A stretch of 64,000 nt of DNA, taken from positions 1 through 64,000 of the forward strand of contig RQTK01000536.1 in assembly GCA_003991915.1 (NCBI GenBank). The letters are read 5' to 3'. Positions 11,107 through 23,459 of the stretch are shown here, piece by piece. The DNA is from Elysia chlorotica. Lineage: Eukaryota > Mollusca > Gastropoda > Plakobranchidae. Below the pieces are notes generated by a model. It saw only the letters and a list, made by a program, of their open reading frames with translations, was not told the origin of the DNA and searched no databases. The position numbers and the translations under genes are program-made. How positions within the stretch are numbered: position 1 is the stretch's first letter; each line of letters begins with the position of its first letter.

Positions 11107-12990
11107 CTCTTATGTCCCACACTGAAATAGAAGTTGATCCACAGCTAGAAAGGCCTTTCCTGCCTGCTGAAAATAGAAATATTATGGCTTCAGAAACCAT
11201 TTTCAGTAATTTTAATTAAAAAATAATAATCATAAAGTTTAAGCCTGTAACTTAACTCACACCATGTCACATTATTTAATCAAAAGCTTATCTAAAACAC
11301 TCTCTCCACAAAGAGTAGAGATTAATTTGTGCAATTGAAAAATGCAAATCAGCAGCACAATTTAGAGTTTTGATGAAATATAATTGCATGAGCCCACATG
11401 TAACATCTTTGGCATTTGAATTTGAACATCTGATTTGAGTCATGAATTAAACTTGAAGTATCAAATCAACAGGCTTGAAGTAGACAAAAGCAAAGGACGA
11501 AAAAAAGAAATGTAAATAAGAAAAAAAATACTGATTCTTTTAAACACATGTATCAGCATAATTTCTTTCTAAATCACCGCTGAAACATTTTGCCAAAACA
11601 CCTGGAAGATGCAACCACTCAGGTATAAATAAAAATATCCCTTAATGTTATTAATATAAATGCATTACAACAAAACAAAAAACAAAAAAGAAAAGAAAAA
11701 AGAAAGAAAGAAGGAGATAAATACCAACGTCTTCCAGTTTTAGAAAGTAGCCTCATAACAGTAACAGTTTAAAATAGAATTATGCAAAGAAATCTGGTTT
11801 TTCAACTATTCATTATTACAATTAGTATTTTGAATATTTCTGAAAGTTTGTATAAAAAAAAAAAAAATTATAAAAAATGGGGGATGCAAAGGTAAAAAAG
11901 TAATGGAAGTAAAACTGAAGAGGCTAATCAATGGCAATATGCATGTTTAAATATCATAGCAATTAGCATAGGATTGTATATTTACCTGTTCATATATAGT
12001 TCTTATTCCTTCATTCAATAAACATATACATTTTAAGAAAAAACAACAACTAAAGAAAAAAAAAACCAACTCCTGCACACAACGTGACATGTAAGATCCA
12101 GGACTACTCAGACCAAATTGCAAAATAATAAATGAAAAAAAAATGGAAGTGTTAATCTGCATCTTAATAAAATAAAATAATCATGTTTTTTTGTGTGTAT
12201 TTTTCAGCCCAGTAAATTTGCCTTCCCAAAACTTGATTCAGCAAAATTATGATTTGTGCCTGATTCACAATAGTTGCTTCACCTAAATGTCTCTGACAAG
12301 AATCATCGCCAACACTCGCCAGCAAAAAAAAAAGGCTTTCTTTTTCACCTTATATGAGTTATGACAATTAACATTTATGGAGAAAGTTGACATAAATGCA
12401 AAAATGACTTATTGATAACAAGAGCATGATCAATAACAACTGAAAACCCTGAGTGTAAACATTTCCCCACACACAAAGAAAAGGGAACAGTATGATTTAG
12501 AAAAATGTAGAGGAAAAGAAACTAAAATAATGATCATATTTTGATAATTAAAAATTCAGAATGTCTCTGTATCACAGTGAAAGGAAATATATTCTTTCTC
12601 AACATTGATGCCTTTAAACAACCATAAAGTAAAATGCCATTTATACATTAAGGAAGAAAGCGTATGCGCCTTATTTTAAGGCAACTTTATTCAAAAGATC
12701 ACATGAATGTTCATTTTTCATTGCTAAAACTTAATTGTAAAGGTGACTAGCATGGTACAAAGGCTTATATCCGTAAATATTTTAATCTTATTCTTAACTT
12801 TAGAAATTAATACTCTTCTTGATACATATTCACCAAAATCAGGATCATATCTAATGGGTATTCATCTATCTATTCTACCAGCAAGAAGAGACCAGCCTTT
12901 CAGATCTAACATCTATATAAGAAATCAAGTCATTGAAATAGAAGTTGCTGGTCCAGATACTGTGCCTCCAGGAGCAAAAAAATTGGTCAC
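11107..12990. other. AT-rich flank downstream of the fucosyltransferase, no gene recognised
   Basis: A-rich and T-rich runs with only short ORFs. It may include unannotated 3' UTR of the minus-strand fucosyltransferase, but no polyadenylation signal could be assigned with confidence. Confidence 0.4.
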
Positions 12991-13205
12991 ACCCATAGAT
13001 GCTATGAAAGAAGACCTAGCCATAAGAAGATAGCGATGGATAGGACACACCTCGATAAACCATAGAACAGTATCACAAGGTAGGCGCTCCAGCAAAACAC
13101 TCAAAGAGAGGAAGTCATTTCAGACTTTGAAAAGATGTGCTGAGAGGGATATGGCACAAACATGCTATAGATGGGGTTGACTTGGTAAGCATGCCCAAGA
13201 TAGAA
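12991..13205 (+). pseudogene. Decayed 3' end of a LINE-type retrotransposon ORF
   Basis: Read through in-frame stops, the plus strand gives 'DLAIRR*RWIGHTSI' followed further on by 'RCAERDMAQTCYRWG' and 'LGKHAQDR'. This matches the usual C-terminal signature of LINE reverse transcriptases: RRWRWxGHxxR, then a short linker, then a W-G-xx-xxxAQDR block. At least two in-frame stops interrupt it. The upstream 96-codon ORF (12743-13033) overlaps only its first part. Confidence 0.55.
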
Positions 13206-14194
13206 ATGTATACATGTATCGTTCTGTGGTTCAGGGGGCAATAATGATACTCTATCTTACAGTGACACCTAACAACTAGAACCTCTGAATTTTGTTAAAT
13301 AACTGTTTGGTGTGGTGAATAAGAACTTACTAAGTTTTGTTTTAAGAGCTCATGTTCCTATTTCCCATTTGTAGTAAAATTTGTATGCCTTCTCCACCAT
13401 TCTAAGTCAGCCAGTACAGTCTTGAAATTTCACATTTGGTACGCATACACCTCAATTAATGTATACATATATTTTTCATAAGCATAAACTTATTATAAAT
13501 AACATTAAAAAAAGGGTAGTGCAGGACTCATTACTAGAATTTTTTTCAGTTCAATCTTTTTGTCCTGTTTTTTGTTGTTGCTGTAATCGTATAAAAGAGG
13601 GTTTCTTATAGAGGCACCAAAGTATAGCCCACATTGTCTGAGTGGATCTTCCAGTACCAAACCTGAAAACACAGACTTGTGTAAAAAAAAGTTATGCGCC
13701 CCTTTCTGGACTTTGCAAAGAGTGAGAATAATTATGATAGGTCGTCCCACAAAATGTCTAGTGATTTATGTGGTGTCCACTCAAATACTTATGAACTAAT
13801 TTACAATAATCAAAGCATACATTTTTACTAAAGCAGGGGAAAACATAAAAACAAAAAATATGTTTCAGGTCTTTAATAATTTGGTGAAAACTAAATTTTA
13901 AAAAAAGTTGATATTATCTGTAAAATAGAACACACATTTCTTTTTCATCTTATATGCTACTTCAAATAACATTGCATGGAATTTTCAAGACAGTTAAAAA
14001 GGTTATTTTTGAAACATGACCGTAAAGATACATATAATGAAATGGTGACACCACATGAAGCACTGATCAATATATGGCAAGCAGATGACAAAAGCTAAAG
14101 AAAATAAAAGTTTTCCATGTCTTGTATGAATACAAAACTTGAAAACCTCACAAGGTATGAATCTATTTTGTCGTGAACATGAAATTATAACACA

Positions 14195-15942
14195 TTATTT
14201 GTACAATATTAATGTAAACTGAAGGGTAAAAAACAAAAGTAAAAAGAAAGAGGTCCCACATTTTAAAAAAGCACCAGTTGATAAGGCCACCCAATCAGAT
14301 GGGAAAAAGTCTTCTTTGTTTGTTTCATGGTCAATTTTAGATCCAGGTAAGGGGAATCCATCATAATATACAACATGTCCTTTAGCAAACCAAGCCCCCC
14401 ACCAGCCAAATGTTCCAACTGATATGATTGAATGATTGCACAACATGAGCATTGAAAAGTCGTCCCAAGAGGAATGAGACTTTGAGTATACTATTGGTAC
14501 CCTTTCATTAAAAACACTTGACTTAATCTTTGGATTATCATGCTTTATCTTGCTTAATTTTGCTTCACTTAACAAATCTTTAAGAATGGGAGGTTTTATA
14601 TTATCAATGCACCACTCTATATCATCTGATGCCACTAAAAATACTGAATATGGGAATAACTTTAACATGTATCGCATGGCATTGTCAAAATATTCTTTTG
14701 GAGCATGGCAAAAGCCAAGTTTTCTAGCTTCTGGTGTCAATACATCACCTCTTCGAACATGAATACTAATAACCAGCCGGCCTGCTGCTATATGTGGTCC
14801 AAGATGCTTATGAAACAGTTTTTGGGCATAGAGAGACAAGTGAGGATGTACTTTGAGGTCTTGGCGCAGCTCCTTCTCAATGAATCTAAAATATTTCCAA
14901 GACTGAATGTATCCATCAATTGAGATGTTACCTGATGGTAAATTCATCATTGATGAAGTGTAGGTGCAAGGAAGATCATCGTACACATCAAAAAGACATT
15001 CAGCAGGGCTACTGCGAACATGGCTAAGCTGAAAGTATGAATTAAGGGGGTGTGAACTCAGGAAGTATGGTAGATATCCATTGGCTTTGGCAATACCAAG
15101 CAGAGATGAGTAACCAAAAAGCCAATTCCCAAGACGGCCATGAATTCTTTTGGTTACATATAGTGGTGAGGATTTTTCCTGGAAATTTAAATAAAAAAAA
15201 AAAGTAAATAGGGGTATGGAATTTTCTTCTGTTACCTAAAAAGTTATTTTCCTCATGAAATTTGATAGGAAACACATGAGTTTAAGTACATATGTCATTT
15301 ATCTTACTTATGCTTGTTAGTTTACTCTAACAGTGCAAGTTTGCATAGTTAGGTATTATATTATTATAATATGTGAGAACAGAATGTTTTATCTACTCAT
15401 ACCTGTGCTTGATCAAAACAAGTTTCAGTTTCATAGTTACAAAGGTAAAAGTAAACTTTAATTTATCCAGTTTGAAATTAGTTTTCTGTTTTGAATGGAA
15501 GATCATTGACATTCAAGGATAATTTTACATAGGGTAACAAATAACATTCTTATTTAACATTAAAATGCATGTACATACAAGCATGACTCTAATCATAAAG
15601 AAACACATGTATGTATGAGTAAATTAACACACACACACACACACAGACCTTTTCTCTTTGATTACAAGAAATATGTGTATATACTTTGCTATGATGAACT
15701 GAATTGGCAACATAAGATAGTTGAGAAATTCTACGCTCAAGATCTATAGAAACTTAAATGTAACCAACCTCCAATTCATAATTCCTCCTTCGATGAACAC
15801 ATGATCTGTAGGAGCCATCTATTAAGAACTTGCCAGCATGAATAACCAGGTGACGGTTGACCCATGCCAAATAACTGATGCCAGCAACCACAAGCAAGAC
15901 CTTCACCAACAGAGCAAGTCTTTTCTGGGCATTTCTGTGCAT
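14195..15942 (-). CDS. Alpha-1,2-fucosyltransferase-like enzyme (GT11), 2 coding exons, 385 aa
   Basis: Transfers fucose from GDP-fucose to galactose in alpha-1,2 linkage, by family assignment; a Golgi type II membrane enzyme. Exon 1 is 15769-15942 and exon 2 is 14195-15178, both phase 0, joined by a GT-AG intron of 590 bp. Residues about 9-27 form one hydrophobic signal-anchor. Near residue 72 'GRLGNWLFGYSS' is the family's N-terminal GRLGN motif. 'ISIHVRRGD' near 196-203 is the GDP-fucose-binding HxRRGD motif. 'VASDDIEWC' near 240 and 'ISVGTFGWWGAWF' near 310-322 are further family blocks. The start is the first ATG before the anchor, and an acceptor (tattcag) lies 11 nt upstream, implying a 5' non-coding exon. 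An odd point is a hydrophobic C-terminal tail (about 367-385) after the catalytic domain. The exact acceptor specificity cannot be read from sequence. Confidence 0.93.
15632..15649. repeat. (CA)n dinucleotide repeat in the fucosyltransferase intron
   Basis: Short pure CA array of about nine units, within the intron between the two coding exons. Confidence 0.9.
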
Positions 15943-16440
15943 AGTTCTGTGACCTGAATATTAAAAAGAAAAATTAACATAATCATAAAAATGAGATTTG
16001 GTGTCAATTAACCACTAGTTCAAAAGGATCTGGAAATGAGCAGAATCATATCTCGATACATGTATAACAAATTTTATTTCAAATATAAATAATGACATCG
16101 GTGCTCTCTGGAAAATTTATTAACTTTGAAAGTTCGATTTTCATTTATAAGTATTATTATTAATATTGCTTGATTTAGCTTTAAGTGTTTGGAAGTTGCC
16201 TCTTTAAGCTGTGTACATTCATAATGCGCTCATCATGTAACATTGTTTTGTAACATTAGTATAGGCATAGGCTTGCTAGGCCTAGCCATTGTACATCTTG
16301 CCTTAGCGGATCACAGGTGTGATGCGCCGCTTCCTGCCCCCAACTTACCTCTCCGCAGTAACATTCAAGTTCCGCCGTGCTGTGGCATCACTGAGCTATT
16401 TAGTGCTATTAATAGACATATCATATGTGTCTGGTACTGA
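15943..16440 (-). promoter_or_regulatory. Probable 5' non-coding exon and promoter region of the fucosyltransferase gene
   Basis: On the minus strand, 'GCGGAGAG|gtaagttgg' puts a strong consensus donor after position 16349. The matching acceptor 'tattcag' precedes 15953, just upstream of the ATG. The stretch 16270-16400 is visibly richer in G+C and CpG than its surroundings. The transcription start itself is not determinable from sequence alone. Confidence 0.5.
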
Positions 16441-18309
16441 GGTCAGCAGAGGAGTAAACAAACTTTTGAAGGACAAGATGTGGATGAGAACGATGACACA
16501 AAAACATGAGCCACATGCCAAATGAATTTGCCCGTTTTGAAGACAGGAACCACTGAAGTGGACGTTGGTCTAAATAGGAACCCTCCGACAGTTGATTAAA
16601 GACCAAAATGGCTTTAGATTAAGTAGAGAGCATGGTGAGAAAAACTGATATTGAGAAAATCTTCAGAACCCATCATCTTCGTGCTTTTTTGGATGAGGAT
16701 GATTTTAAGATAGAAACCAATATATTATATGTATTTCTCAGTTTGCATTTTATGCTTTTATCTGTGTTGTTCTTTTCTCAAAATAGTTTAATAGAATTTT
16801 TGTAAACCATAATTATATGGTTTCCTTCAAGCCAATCCACTTGTGGTTGAAAACACTTGTATACTCGTGAATAAGCTTTGGCAATGGTAATACTCTCTAC
16901 CCCCACCCCCTTCTCCCTCTCTCTCCTTCAAAGGTATAGTAGGCTATTTGTCCTGCTCCTCCCTCCTCATTGCTCTTTCTCCCTCCTGCTCTTACTTCCT
17001 TCTGCTCCTCCTCCCTCCAGCTCATTCTGCATGTCCTGCACCTGAACCTGCTCCTCCTCCTATGTATCTATATCTCCTGCCTTGGCTGCTGTTCCTCCTC
17101 TTCCTCCTGTGCTCATCACTGTTGCCCATGTTCCTTCTCTAACTCCTCATCCTCCACCTGTTGCTCCAACTCCTCTAGTTCTTTCTACATTGGCTGCCTG
17201 TTAAAATTTGGGCGCACAAAGTCACCCCCAATGTACGGTCAGGTATGCGTCAGTTCTTTGTCTATTTTAGGCGCAAAGTCATTCTCAACGTACTTATACC
17301 ATATATAGTAAAACACGACGTATGGGTAGGGTTATATTTAAAAAGCCAGTAACACTTCTTTTTGGTGTAGGGTTATAAATCAAATACTGTTACTAACAGG
17401 AGTTTACAACATTATTGATCACTCCCCAACTTCATGGGTCTAGTTTTACACTAAAAGTTTTAAAACTTGGGAGTTCATGCCACACCCTATATATATAAAT
17501 TTAAAGTCTAAGAACTTGTCTTGTCAGCTTTCTTTAGAGGAGTAAGTTTATGTTGCAGACTGCCAAGACTTTTTCTATAGATGCCAATTAGGTAGAAAAC
17601 GGTTGGAAAAAAAGGACGGGGGAGGAAGGGATAAAAAAATCCCTAGAATAATGATGCTTTTGTAACAAGAAATTGTGTGTGCGCTCACAAACTTAGATGA
17701 GCTGACGTTAGCTTTTTTTAATGGATTAGATATATAGATTTCGATCTACTTACTTGTAAAGGCATCTGATCCTGATTTTTTTTCCAGCTTTGTCTTAGTG
17801 TGGGTTATCAGGTTGATGCATGGAGATCTCTAGTTTGAGATTTCATTTTTAAACTAATCTTTCTTGGCTTAGAAAAGAAAGATCTATTCTAGATTTCTAG
17901 ATCTACAAAAAGATAATAATTATACTACTGTGTACTAGATCTAGATTTATATATCTAAATTAATTTGCGACAAGACATTTCTATGGGGTGGTTCTCTTCC
18001 TCGATCTATCTGGGCAAAACAACCACAAAAACAACTTGGAAAATTGTAACACTGTCAGACTGCCTCAATGTTCCACTCTAGAACAATAGAATAATAACAA
18101 CGTCGAACTGAACTCTGCAACTGCAGGTGCAAAGTTGCAAGTTAAAAGAAAAAAATACTCTGTCAATACGCCTTCTCTTACACGAGAAAAATAGAATTGG
18201 CCCAAAAGTTTTACTCTCTCCAGAACAAAGTTAGTCTTTAGTCTATTGTCGGGATTCGGGACAGGGAAAAGGGACTCTTTCATAAAATAAGATTTAAGCT
18301 CAGCCTGTG
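16441..18309. other. Intergenic region between divergent fucosyltransferase and INIP genes
   Basis: It contains a C/T-rich (polypyrimidine, CTCCTC) stretch at about 16890-17170, whose Leu/Ser-rich ORFs are artefacts, and AT-rich DNA. No exon was recognised. An AGATCT/TCTAGA-rich patch lies at 17860-17960. Confidence 0.5.
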
Positions 18310-18655
18310 GACTTGGATTTATAATCTAGATCTAGATTGAGATTTAGATACTCCGTCTTTTAAAACCACCCAAAGTATAAAATTTATAAAAAATTAAGTA
18401 TACAACAGTAGGCTGAAGATCTAAGATTTAGATCTAATATTATATAAGACTAGATCTAGATTCTAAATAATAACTCTGGAGACTGGAGTACTATAGGGCC
18501 CAGTCTACACCCAGAACTAGATCTAGATCTAGACCTAGATGATCTCTAGATCTAGATTCTAGTCAACTAGATTTTATATCTAACCAGAAAAGCAGCTACT
18601 ATCTAGATGATAGGTCTCTAGATCTAGATCTAGTAGACCTCTAGATTCTAGCAAG
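18310..18655. repeat. AGATCT/TCTAGA-rich island immediately upstream of the INIP start codon
   Basis: Dense overlapping 'ctagatctagat' type palindromes run up to the ATG at 18656. The island probably includes the 5' UTR and promoter of the INIP gene. Similar islands lie at 4980-5290 and 17860-17960. Confidence 0.55.
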
Positions 18656-21600
18656 ATGTCAAGTGTGCCACATACACCATCAATGTCTGGAGGAACTCAT
18701 GGTTTGTAGAGATACTGTGTACAGTGTTCCAAGCTGATATGTGTTGTAATTGCATCTATAGAGATATAGAGGGCAGACTTTACAATATTGGTACTCCTTA
18801 CCCTGCAGTCTCGTCTCTCTTTACATAAAGGCTATATATATATATTCGATATCCATAAGGGAAAGGTAGTTAAATTGATGTAAAAAGCTTGCTGGTTCAA
18901 AAACATAATTTTGAAGAAAAATTTTTTCAATATATATACTTTTGGCCTAACTTTATGGTGCACGAAATTCTGTTACTGAAGGCACTAAATATTTTGTCTT
19001 TAATCAACTAGGTCATTAGATCTAGTCAATATGGATCCAATAACCTTGCCCTATTTAGTGAATATGTCAATTTTTATAGTTAAATTAGTTTACAGTCCCT
19101 GTCATCTTTTCTTAAAAAAATTGATTCCCGGTAGGGTGTGTTTGATAATTAACATGTGCTCTCGTTTGGTAACTTTGATGTAAAAAAAAATTGATCACGG
19201 TCTGAATCTAGCTAAAGCTTAGCTAGATCCAATCAAGGTGTATCTAATGTGATAGGTACATTGTATGGCTTTTTGGAAGATATCTTTAACATTACATTTT
19301 TTAAGACAAATAGATGTGTGTTTCCCTCTTTTTTAAACAATCAAAGATACTGCTCTTTCATAAAAAAATCGACCCATTGACCATACTTGATTAATCTGAA
19401 AATAGGATTTGTCAATGTAAATTATTATATATATTGATAACTCAAATTTGACTTTTTATTTTACTGTGCTTTGTTGTTTTGTTAACAGAACACAGAAACC
19501 GAAAACTCCTGGAACATATTCAGGAACAGAAGAAACGTTTGCAACATGGGCACCACAGCAGTGCTGGCAGGCAAGTTGAAATTGTGTTTGAATGGCTTTT
19601 CCAATTGATATGATATGGAATAGAAAACAAAAATGTTGTAGGTTTTTTTGTTTGTTTGTTGTTGTTTTTATTCATAAGATTGACTTTTTCAAACATAAGC
19701 TTTTTTGTTCAAAGAACTTTTGAAAGATATCTCTATAAATTAAAATTTGGATATGTACCACCAGATTTTCCTTTATAATATTTACTATGGCTTCCACTGT
19801 ATATCACTAATGGTTGCAAAGAAAATTTGAAAGGGAGGAAAAAAAAGATTTTTAACTTAATTTGGCTAAATGTGCTCTTACTCCAATCTAATCATGTGGT
19901 TAGATAGCCTTATGAATTAAATTATAAATCTCAGTTTTCACCTGAATTGTTATTGATATGAGAATCTTTGAGATTTTAAATTACTAAATAATTTTAACTT
20001 TAGTATTTCGAATAAAGTTATTACAACTACAATAATTATGTTTACAAAAGTTTTGTATTGCTTTCTGGTTCTTATATTAATTTTCTGTAAATCAAACTTT
20101 TAAAGTTCCACAAGTGCCATAAGTGTGCCGCCTTCTCCTATATTGGTTGGATCCCCATCTACTGTTGGAGGAGTAAGCATTATTTATCTCTTGTTATTTT
20201 AAAAAGAAATAGCACTAGATGGAACAATAGTTGTTTTTGTTTTTTTTTATTAAGGTTGTAAAGACTGATGGAATAGTTCAACTTTAAAGGTTTGAAACCT
20301 CAAGAATTCTGCAAAATTATATCTAGCCAGATATTGAGACAATATTCTTCTTAACTGGAACTATCAGTAACATATCCATTAAAGAGGATCAATATCTTTT
20401 TTTATCTTTCCCGCACCTTAATAAATTAGCTTCTGAATATTTCAATTTTTTTAATTTAATGTGTACGGCGAAGGCAGGACTTTGTTAAAAAATAGTTTGA
20501 AATCTATAATATAGATATATAGAAATATATTATATTTCTTTAATGAAACAATTATACTATATGTTCAGCAGAATGTTATAGATATAATCAAAATAAAAAC
20601 CTAATAATTCAATTTACACAATATGGATACTGTACTACCATACTGAATATCATTTTTGTTGCTAGAAGAACGTATATGTCACGAAACACTGACTTTATTT
20701 CTCTTAATGTATCACTGCACTGACACTTTAATCCTAATTTAGTGCTTATGTTATTTTCCTCAGTCTTTAACAGCAGAATATGCCAGTATCAGTAATCCTC
20801 AGCAAAGAACAGCTTTACAGGTCAGTTTTATCGTCATCTTTGTCTGTTTCTTTCCTAAGATTAAGCCACACAACTTGTGTATAGATGATTTGAGAGTTTG
20901 TTTTCATCTAATCTTTACCAATTAATCGCGGCACGCCAGTTGATTGTCCTGTGAAAGAACTACTGTTTCCGCTTGCGGTTACTTCACTGACTTAGCACCT
21001 TCTGACTGGGCATTGTAGGGTGCCGAGTAGCTGCCACTGATAGTGGGTTTTCATTCATTCTTTAGTCCACCTTTTTCTATCACGGTAAAAACTTGTGAAT
21101 GGGTGTGGGAATGCTCTTAAAATGTCAACCAATAAAATCAATGAATAGTTTGGAGGGTTCTCGGCCTCCCAGTCACATTATGACAGTTATATCACTGATG
21201 AAAGCCTGAATCTCTAAGAAAGGAGAGGGCTAAGGTAGGAGCACGATACCCCCTGTAGAGTTCTTGGGTAACCTGGCAGTGTTTAGCCCCCGTGTATAAA
21301 GATGGTTGAACCATTGATCTGGGGGAGGATGGTGATGAAAGCCCAGCTTTGACTGATTCACATAGAAACGCTGCTCCATGAAACACAAAGACAGACACAC
21401 ATACACTGATGTGAAACAGGTGCTGGCTACATTGCATGTTGAACTCAGGTCTTTCATGTGATTGTGGGCTTGTAATTGACTTGCTTGATAATCTTTGATC
21501 ATAACCGCCTCATGATAGCTCCGTCTGTCGTGGCCTGCGTTTTCAAGCAGACATTGCGATTCCCGACATGTGTCCAAAAATTTAGTCTGATACCTTTCTA

Positions 21601-23048
21601 GAAATTCGTTCTAGAAAATCAGTCTCCAGTGCTTGGGACTGAGGAGCAAGAGGTCCAAGGTTCAAATCTTTGGTGTCGCCGCTCTTTTTTCATCCACTCA
21701 GTTTTTTTTGTGTGCCCATCTCTGTAGGAAACCTATGGCCTATGGGACATAATATTTATTTGAAAATGGCATTTTTATCAATCTTCGGCGCCAGATATCT
21801 CTAGCATTAGTGCTCTGGATTGAAGAGTAGGAGGTCAACGGTTTGATCCTCAGCTGAAATTTCCATTTCTGTATTGTAAAATTTTTAATTGGGACTACAA
21901 GGGTTCTATATACATAACCTTTTCAGTCAAGAGACACATTATGCACACAGGAGGAATATTTTTCTATGTAAAAAAGGATTCAATCTGAAACATACCACTC
22001 CCACAGCTTTTTAAAATTTAATAATTTTAATTGTGATCACATGCAGGAAAGAAAGCAATAACTAGCTTCTCCTTTATTCCTCCCAGACGACTAGTAATAA
22101 ACAATTATTTAGAAGCAGAAACCAACAAGATAGTGAAATCAACCAACTTCTCATCGCAAAAGAAACATATAGTTTTATGAACTTACTAGAAATAACGAAA
22201 AAAAGTATCAGCGATAACAGCGCAACACTCAGAACATCAGTTAACCAGGTGAACTGTACTGTCACGTCCCATTTTTTCACACCTAGTCACCTGTGCCAGA
22301 CCCAGATTGACCATCTGCCTTCAAAGCGGATGTATGGGTTGAGTGGAGTCAAAATAAAACAACATTTTTTGTGTGTGGCACCATTGCAACACAGTTCAGT
22401 GATTCATCTTTATTGCTAGTATTTTATACTGTAGTTATTCGTCACTCACACCCAGAGTTATTTGGTTAAAACATCTTACTGTCACTTCCCATGTATGATG
22501 ATTTTTGTAAGAGTAAGAATATTGAAAAAAAATATTTGATTTTCATGTATTTGATTTTAGACATAGTGTTCCTAATTTGCCTATGAAAATAATATGCTTA
22601 TCACATTTTACGAACTTACGTATAATACATTTTGACATTTGAGATAAAATGGAGAATAACTAAAATTAAGAAAAATGTTTTAATTGTACATGTTTTCAAT
22701 TTTTTTTTTTTTTTTTTTTTTTAATAATAGTGAAGTTTTTCGTTTTCTTTTCTTTTTTTTTTTTAATTTAATGATTACAAAACAAAATTAAAATTTAACT
22801 TATACCATAAGTGATTGTTTTATGCTTATTAGGTTGGAAAACCTTTTTTTTCTTTTCTGTTTTTTCTTTCGTTTGCTCACAGCACATGTTTACAATGTAA
22901 AAGCTCATGTTGGAAATGTGTCGCTTTCTTTTTGTAGCATGCACATATGAACTCTGTTGGTTACTTCATCACACAAGACTCATCTTTTGGAAATCTCATT
23001 CTACCAGTTCTTCCGCGCATAAATGATCCAAAAGCTGATGTGAAGTGA
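18656..23048 (+). CDS. INIP: SOSS complex subunit C (INIP / SSBIP1 homologue), 5 exons, 120 aa
   Basis: Small subunit of the sensor-of-single-stranded-DNA complex, which binds ssDNA-binding protein and INTS3 in the nucleus during double-strand-break repair (known for the family). Exons are 18656-18701, 19489-19570, 20106-20172, 20764-20820 and 22938-23048. All phases join, giving 363 nt with the stop. The N-terminal half has a charged helix ('HRNRKLLEHIQEQKKRLQ', about 17-34), then a Ser/Pro-rich linker. The C-terminal part 'QRTALQHAHMNSVGYFITQD' and 'SSFGNLILPVLPR' is the hallmark of the family and decides the call. It is slightly longer than the human protein (104 aa), mainly in the linker. 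Intron 2 has a GC donor (GGCAG|gcaagt), which keeps the frame. A polyadenylation signal AATAAA at 23109-23114 lies 60 nt past the stop. Confidence 0.93.
20880..21880. repeat. Repeat-derived sequence with two tRNA-like fragments in INIP intron 4
   Basis: Around 21620-21680 and 21795-21860 two related blocks read 'agtgcttgggactgaggagc...ggttcaaatc' and 'agtgctctggattgaagagt...ggtttgatcc'. These resemble the anticodon-to-B-box half of a tRNA and look like two decayed SINE heads. The preceding 21000-21600 is more G+C-rich than the introns nearby and looks repeat-derived, but the family is not identified. Confidence 0.45.
22699..22722. repeat. Poly-T run
   Basis: Homopolymer of more than 20 T in INIP intron 4. 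A second T-rich run lies near 22750-22764. Together they may be the tail of a minus-oriented retroposed sequence. Confidence 0.8.
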
Positions 23049-23108
23049 TCCATGATTTTTAATTTACTGTTTTCTTCATTGTGTTGTTGATGTTTTTTTT
23101 ATTTTTTA

Positions 23109-23114
23109 AATAAA
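23109..23114 (+). terminator. Polyadenylation signal AATAAA of INIP
   Basis: Canonical hexamer 60 nt downstream of the INIP stop codon, on the coding strand. The actual cleavage site is not visible. Confidence 0.55.
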
Positions 23115-23218
23115 GATGGATCTTTCATGAATTTAGCAGGAGAGAAAGCATTTTTTTTACTTAAGGATATGGCAGCACCAGATCAATATTTGATCATGGA
23201 TACCCATGGATAACATTA

Positions 23219-23459
23219 GCGGTGCGTGGTAGTCGTAGGCTTCCATCGCAGGAGGTTTGTGGTTTGAGCCCTGGCCCTACTGGTTGGGTCGGTGTCAGTT
23301 TAATTTGACTGGCTGAGACATGAGTCATGCTATCCCCGACATGTCATGTGTGAGGCAGCACTGAAAATTGTCACTGTCAGACGCCATCTTTGGGCCCGTC
23401 CACAATATAGCCTATATAGTGCTGATGTTGGATGTTTAACTCAACTCTCTCTCAACTCT
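23219..23459 (+). mobile_element. tRNA-derived SINE (family S1), plus orientation
   Basis: The head has the tRNA-like 'gtggtagtcgtaggcttcc' and B-box-like 'ggtttgagccctgg'. The body has 'tggttgggtcggtgtcagt' and 'cacaatatagcctatat', and the tail is 'gtgctgatgttggatgtttaactcaac'. It inserts about 100 bp beyond the INIP polyadenylation signal. Confidence 0.8.

Noticed and set aside
12743-13033. 96-codon ORF as an independent gene
   Set aside because: No splice context; its C-terminal part overlaps a decayed LINE ORF.
16948-17308. Leu/Ser/Cys-rich ORFs as a secreted protein gene
   Set aside because: Product of a CTCCTC-rich polypyrimidine stretch, no domain or splice support.
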